A DNA stretch of 64,000 nucleotides, taken from assembly GCF_000442515.1 (NCBI RefSeq), contig NZ_AQPH01000007.1, forward strand, positions 1 to 64,000, read 5' to 3'. The DNA is from Magnetospirillum fulvum MGU-K5 (GTDB taxonomy: Bacteria > Pseudomonadota > Alphaproteobacteria > Rhodospirillales > Magnetospirillaceae). The position numbers were made by a program, and so were the translations under genes. Below, in pieces: positions 61,309-64,000 of this stretch (positions are counted from its first letter, which is position 1; each line of letters begins with the position of its first letter). Below the pieces are notes generated by a model. It was not told the DNA's origin, searched no databases, and saw only the letters and a program-made list of their open reading frames with translations.

Positions 61309-61881
61309 ATGGCCCTGCCGCTGATGCCCAAGGCGACCGCCGTATGGCTCGTCGAGAACACCGCTCTCACCTTCGAGCAGATCGCCGATTTCTGCGGCCT
61401 TCATCCGCTTGAGGTCCAGGCTATCGCCGATGGCGAGGTTGCTGCCGGCATCGTCGGTCTCGATCCCGTCGCCAACGGTCAGGTTACCCGCAGCGAGATC
61501 GAGCGGTGCGAAGTCAATCCCGACGGTCGTCTCAAGCTGACCGTCACCGACATTCCACAGCCGCGTTCCAAGCCCAAGGGGGCTCGCTATACCCCGGTGT
61601 CGAAGCGCCAGGATCGCCCCGACGCGATCGCCTGGATCTTGAAGCACCACCCGGAATTGTCCGACGCGACGATCTCAAAGCTGATCGGCACCACCAAGCA
61701 GACGATTCTGGCGGTTCGCGACAAGACCCACTGGAACGCCACCAACATCAAGCCGCGCAATCCGGTGACTCTCGGGATGTGCACCGAAAGCGATCTGGAA
61801 AAGGCGGTGGTGTTGTCCGGCCGTTCGCGCCCGGCGGCCGAATCCGCCGTCGCCCGCACCGCCAGCTACGACGAAGGCTGA
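61309..61881 (+). CDS. trcR: Cell-cycle transcriptional regulator TrcR (DUF1013)
   Basis: A 190-residue alphaproteobacterial protein of the DUF1013/TrcR family, linked to cell-cycle control with CtrA. The N-terminal helix-turn-helix-like part has FEQIADFCGLHPLEVQAIADG. The conserved core has ARYTPVSKRQDRPDAIAWIL and ISKLIGTTKQTILAVRDKTH, a second helix-turn-helix-like segment, then WNATNIKPRNPVTLG. ATG 61309 follows a strong GGAGG. The DUF1192-oxidoreductase-trcR order is conserved in the class. Confidence 0.92.
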   Translation: MALPLMPKATAVWLVENTALTFEQIADFCGLHPLEVQAIADGEVAAGIVGLDPVANGQVTRSEIERCEVNPDGRLKLTVTDIPQPRSKPKGARYTPVSKRQDRPDAIAWILKHHPELSDATISKLIGTTKQTILAVRDKTHWNATNIKPRNPVTLGMCTESDLEKAVVLSGRSRPAAESAVARTASYDEG

Positions 61882-61893
61882 TTTGTTTCCCCG

Positions 61894-61916
61894 CCCCTCT
61901 TTCCGCCGGAGAGGGG
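61894..61916. terminator. Hairpin between trcR and the diguanylate cyclase gene
   Basis: CCCCTCT pairs with AGAGGGG around a 9-base loop, between convergent stops. It resembles the repeats at 55.6 kb. There is no T-run, so the terminator role is inferred. Confidence 0.45.
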
Positions 61917-61948
61917 GGCGGGCGCGTCTTGTGGCGGTGCCCGAGCGA

Positions 61949-62854
61949 TCAGACCTCGGTCTCGGGCGTGTGGATCACCACTTGGTTCCGCCCCGCCAAC
62001 TTGCCCTTATAAAGGGCGATATCGGCGCATTCGAACGATTCCTCGACCGAAATATCACCCGATAACGGAGCCAGCCCGAACGTCACCGTGACCGGGATCG
62101 GTGTCCCGTGGCCATCGGCGATCTTCAGTTCGGCAATCGCCAGCCGCATCCGCTCCAGCACCAGCCGCCCCACCTCCAGGCTGGCCGACGGCAGGCAGAC
62201 GAGGAATTCCTCGCCCCCATAGCGATAGAGAATGTCATAGGGCCTGACCGCGTTGCGCAGGCATTCCGCGACCGCGCGCAGGACGCGGTCGCCGGTGGCA
62301 TGACCGAACGTGTCGTTGATCCGCTTGAACAGATCGATATCGGCTAGACCGATGCAGCAGGGCTGGCCCAGCCGGATCACCCGGTCGCGCTCACCGATCA
62401 ATTGGGTCATCATCGTCTGGCGATTGCCCAGGCCCGTCAGCGGATCAACGGTGGCGAGCGTGCGCCAGACATCGCGCTCCAGCGTCTGGGCGGCAGTGCC
62501 AAAGGCCAACACCAGCGCCATTATCGCCTCGTAATCCGAGGTGGTGACGGTCTGGCCCGACGCGGCGCGGGCGGTGATCCGGTCGGCGCGGTCATGAATC
62601 TCGCGATGCAGCCCGCCCAGAGCGACAAAGCCGGGAAAGCCGCCCAGGATCGCGTCGCCCGCATGGTCGAACCAGGTATCGAACGGACAGGCCGGCAAAG
62701 GCGCGCGCGGCGCGGAATCCCAGTTGAGAATCTCGCTATACCAACCGCGCAACCAGTCCATATGGCCGCTCAGAGCGTGCTGGTACTCGGCCAATCCAAC
62801 GAAGTAATCCTCGGTCGGAACCAGCGGCCCGTTTTCGCGTTGCCCTCCCGACAT
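61949..62854 (-). CDS. Diguanylate cyclase with N-terminal CZB zinc-sensing domain
   Basis: A 301-residue soluble protein. Residues 20-95 match the chemoreceptor zinc-binding (CZB) domain, with ligands His31, Cys56, His83 and His87 (GHMDWLRGWY, ACPFDTWFDHAG, LHREIHDRA). The spacing Cys-27-His-4-His equals that in E. coli DgcZ. The GGDEF domain (about 133-300) has the active site RYGGEEFLVC at 211-220 and the allosteric I-site RPYD at 204-207, so product inhibition by c-di-GMP is expected. In DgcZ zinc binding inhibits c-di-GMP synthesis; the same is likely here. It stands alone, 61 bases downstream of hpnL. Confidence 0.9.
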   Translation of the reverse strand: MSGGQRENGPLVPTEDYFVGLAEYQHALSGHMDWLRGWYSEILNWDSAPRAPLPACPFDTWFDHAGDAILGGFPGFVALGGLHREIHDRADRITARAASGQTVTTSDYEAIMALVLAFGTAAQTLERDVWRTLATVDPLTGLGNRQTMMTQLIGERDRVIRLGQPCCIGLADIDLFKRINDTFGHATGDRVLRAVAECLRNAVRPYDILYRYGGEEFLVCLPSASLEVGRLVLERMRLAIAELKIADGHGTPIPVTVTFGLAPLSGDISVEESFECADIALYKGKLAGRNQVVIHTPETEV

Positions 62855-62915
62855 GCCCCCTGCCCCCTTTGCCGCAACGGTAGAAGAGACACTGAAGCAT
62901 GTCGGCAGAACCTTG

Positions 62916-63881
62916 TCACCGTCGACGGGCGGTTGCCCCTTCGATGAAATGCCACGCCAACAACGCCGACAGCCCCAAAATCAGCTCGCGGCCTCGCTTC
63001 AGCAGCGACAAAGCCAGCGCAACTTCGGTCGGCAGGCCCAACATCGCCCCGAACAGCATATAGCCGCCTTCCTGGATGCCGATCGCGCCGGGAACGACAA
63101 AGGCGATGCTGCGGATCGCGAAGATGATGCTCTCCATCGCCAGAACCTGTGCGAAATCAAGCGGATAGCCCAACAAATGCAGGGCGACCCAGGCCTCGCT
63201 CGCGCCGACGATCCAAGCGGCCAGATGCCACGCCACCGAGCGCACCATCCGCGACCGCCGCTGGTAGATCTCGTTGATCGAGGCGACGATCCCCTGTTCG
63301 ACATCAGGGGCATCCCAGCTTTTCGGCATCAGCCGCGACGGCAGGGATTCGAGGAAATGCATGAACCACGAGCGTTGGACGATCACAAAGGCAATCAGCA
63401 CCGGCACCGACACCACCAAGGCAATCACCCCCCAGCGGGTGACGTCGGACTCAGGATACAGCCACGCCCACATCCCGACGCCGATCAGGCTGAACAGGAA
63501 TTGGGCCATCGCCTCGGCGGTGATGTCGGCGACGACCATCGCCCCCGCCGCCGCCGGACGGATGCCAAAGCGGGTCAGATGGCGGATTCCGGCGACTTCG
63601 CCCGACAGCGGCAAAAAGCCCGCTAATTCGCCGACGCCATCACGAATCCACCGCCCCATCACGAACACCCAGGCCGGACGCGGCGGGTCCTGCGGCTGTA
63701 GGGTTGCCCAACTCAATCCGCACAGCGTCATCGGCAGCAGGTGATAGGCGGTCAGGATCACCACCCCGCTCCACCCGGCGCGGTCAAGCGCCCCGCCGAC
63801 GTCACCAAATCCGTCCCGCAGCCACCAGGCGATACCCAGAACGACAGCGATGAGGCACAGCCGCAGAATGCCAGCCTTCAT
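62916..63881 (-). CDS. hpnL: HpnL-like membrane protein (lysylphosphatidylglycerol-synthase transmembrane fold)
   Basis: A 321-residue protein with about eight membrane helices and no soluble domain. It has WVFVMGRWIRDGVGELAGFLPLSGEVAGIR-type sequence near 75-100 (a conserved G-E-L-P-L pattern), SIAFVVPGAIGIQEGGY near 260, and ALSLLKRGRELILG near the end. This matches the HpnL/UPF0104 group encoded in hopanoid clusters, thought to help move hopanoids between membranes. Its ATG overlaps the stop of the gene entering from the right edge (ATGA). The symbol depends on that context. Confidence 0.75.
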   Translation of the reverse strand: MKAGILRLCLIAVVLGIAWWLRDGFGDVGGALDRAGWSGVVILTAYHLLPMTLCGLSWATLQPQDPPRPAWVFVMGRWIRDGVGELAGFLPLSGEVAGIRHLTRFGIRPAAAGAMVVADITAEAMAQFLFSLIGVGMWAWLYPESDVTRWGVIALVVSVPVLIAFVIVQRSWFMHFLESLPSRLMPKSWDAPDVEQGIVASINEIYQRRSRMVRSVAWHLAAWIVGASEAWVALHLLGYPLDFAQVLAMESIIFAIRSIAFVVPGAIGIQEGGYMLFGAMLGLPTEVALALSLLKRGRELILGLSALLAWHFIEGATARRR

Positions 63882-64000
63882 GCCTGTTCCGCCGCCTGGG
63901 AGAAATTGACAAGTTGGATGCCGCGATCCTTGACCCGGGTCACATTGGCCGATTCGACCAGGGCGCGGTATTCCTCGGCCACATGGTAATGCGGCGGCAT
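63878..64000 (-). CDS. Partial CDS: C-terminus of a probable HpnK/YdjC-like deacetylase
   Basis: Only the last 40 codons are in the window; the gene continues beyond the right edge. The visible tail (YHVAEEYRALVESANVTRVK, then DRGIQLVNFSQAAEQA) resembles the end of ChbG/YdjC-type polysaccharide deacetylases, whose hopanoid-cluster member is HpnK, the usual neighbour of hpnL. The codon at 64000 is ATG by chance of the window edge and is internal. The fragment is too short to be sure. Its stop overlaps the hpnL start. Confidence 0.5.
   Translation of the reverse strand: MPPHYHVAEEYRALVESANVTRVKDRGIQLVNFSQAAEQA

Noticed and set aside
61133-61324. 63-codon frame in the trcR leader as a real gene
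   Set aside because: Its AGAGG is only 2 bases from the ATG and would lie in the promoter. Kept only as an observation on the leader, not as a CDS.

Overview
The window is GC-rich, densely coded chromosome from an alphaproteobacterium, most likely of the order Rhodospirillales. Several independent signs agree. The lexA promoter carries a GAAC-N7-GAAC operator (the alphaproteobacterial GTTC-N7-GTTC box read on the other strand). A DUF1192 gene, a quinone oxidoreductase gene and trcR (DUF1013) lie together. tilS-ftsH-folP, hisZ-purA and trpGDC-lexA have the usual alphaproteobacterial order. Hopanoid-type hpn genes sit at the right edge. I see no rRNA, tRNA, CRISPR array, prophage, transposase or integrase, so this looks like core chromosome. 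I do not assign a species.

Layout. 0-2.1 kb: tail of an Ala/Pro-rich gene, a LuxR-type regulator with a degenerate receiver, and a membrane cytochrome b. 2.3-6.8 kb (minus): tilS-ftsH-folP, with tilS broken by an apparent one-base frameshift. 6.9-12.4 kb: an AsmA-like protein, a tail-anchored pseudokinase, and hisZ-purA. 12.6-18.6 kb: thiD, a Cys-cluster protein, trpGDC, SOS-regulated lexA with a small partner, and an Lrp-type regulator. 18.7-25.8 kb: a GST-cupin-HAD operon, malic enzyme with a sensor kinase, and an FAH-family enzyme. 25.8-32.1 kb (minus): the yejABEF oligopeptide ABC importer with a YgjP-type protease; yejA also has a one-base frameshift. 32.3-40 kb: a degenerate phosphatase, DUF4197, a J-domain protein, pabB-pabC, acuI, a TlpA-type thioredoxin and an MBL hydrolase. 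40.2-46.3 kb: gltBD. 46.5-48.4 kb: an Aer-type energy-taxis receptor split into two overlapping genes. 48.6-55.6 kb: aat, nadV, pepP, cytochrome b561 and a SPOR lipoprotein. 55.6-59.9 kb: glycogen debranching enzyme, then a two-component pair. 59.8-64 kb: DUF1192, quinone oxidoreductase, trcR behind a long structured leader, a zinc-sensing (CZB) diguanylate cyclase, hpnL and the tail of a probable hpnK.

How the genes work together. The metabolic content covers folate/p-aminobenzoate, tryptophan, purine, histidine, thiamine, NAD salvage and ammonia assimilation. Regulatory content is high: two sensor kinases, three DNA-binding regulators besides LexA, TrcR, energy taxis and c-di-GMP. Three signalling proteins have lost expected catalytic or phosphorylation residues: the pseudo-receiver at 0.8 kb, the pseudokinase at 7.8 kb and the pseudophosphatase at 32.3 kb. 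I found no clear multi-gene novel system. The best leads are the tail-anchored pseudokinase, the tilS frameshift on a slippery heptamer, the split Aer receptor, the CZB-GGDEF protein and the structured trcR leader.
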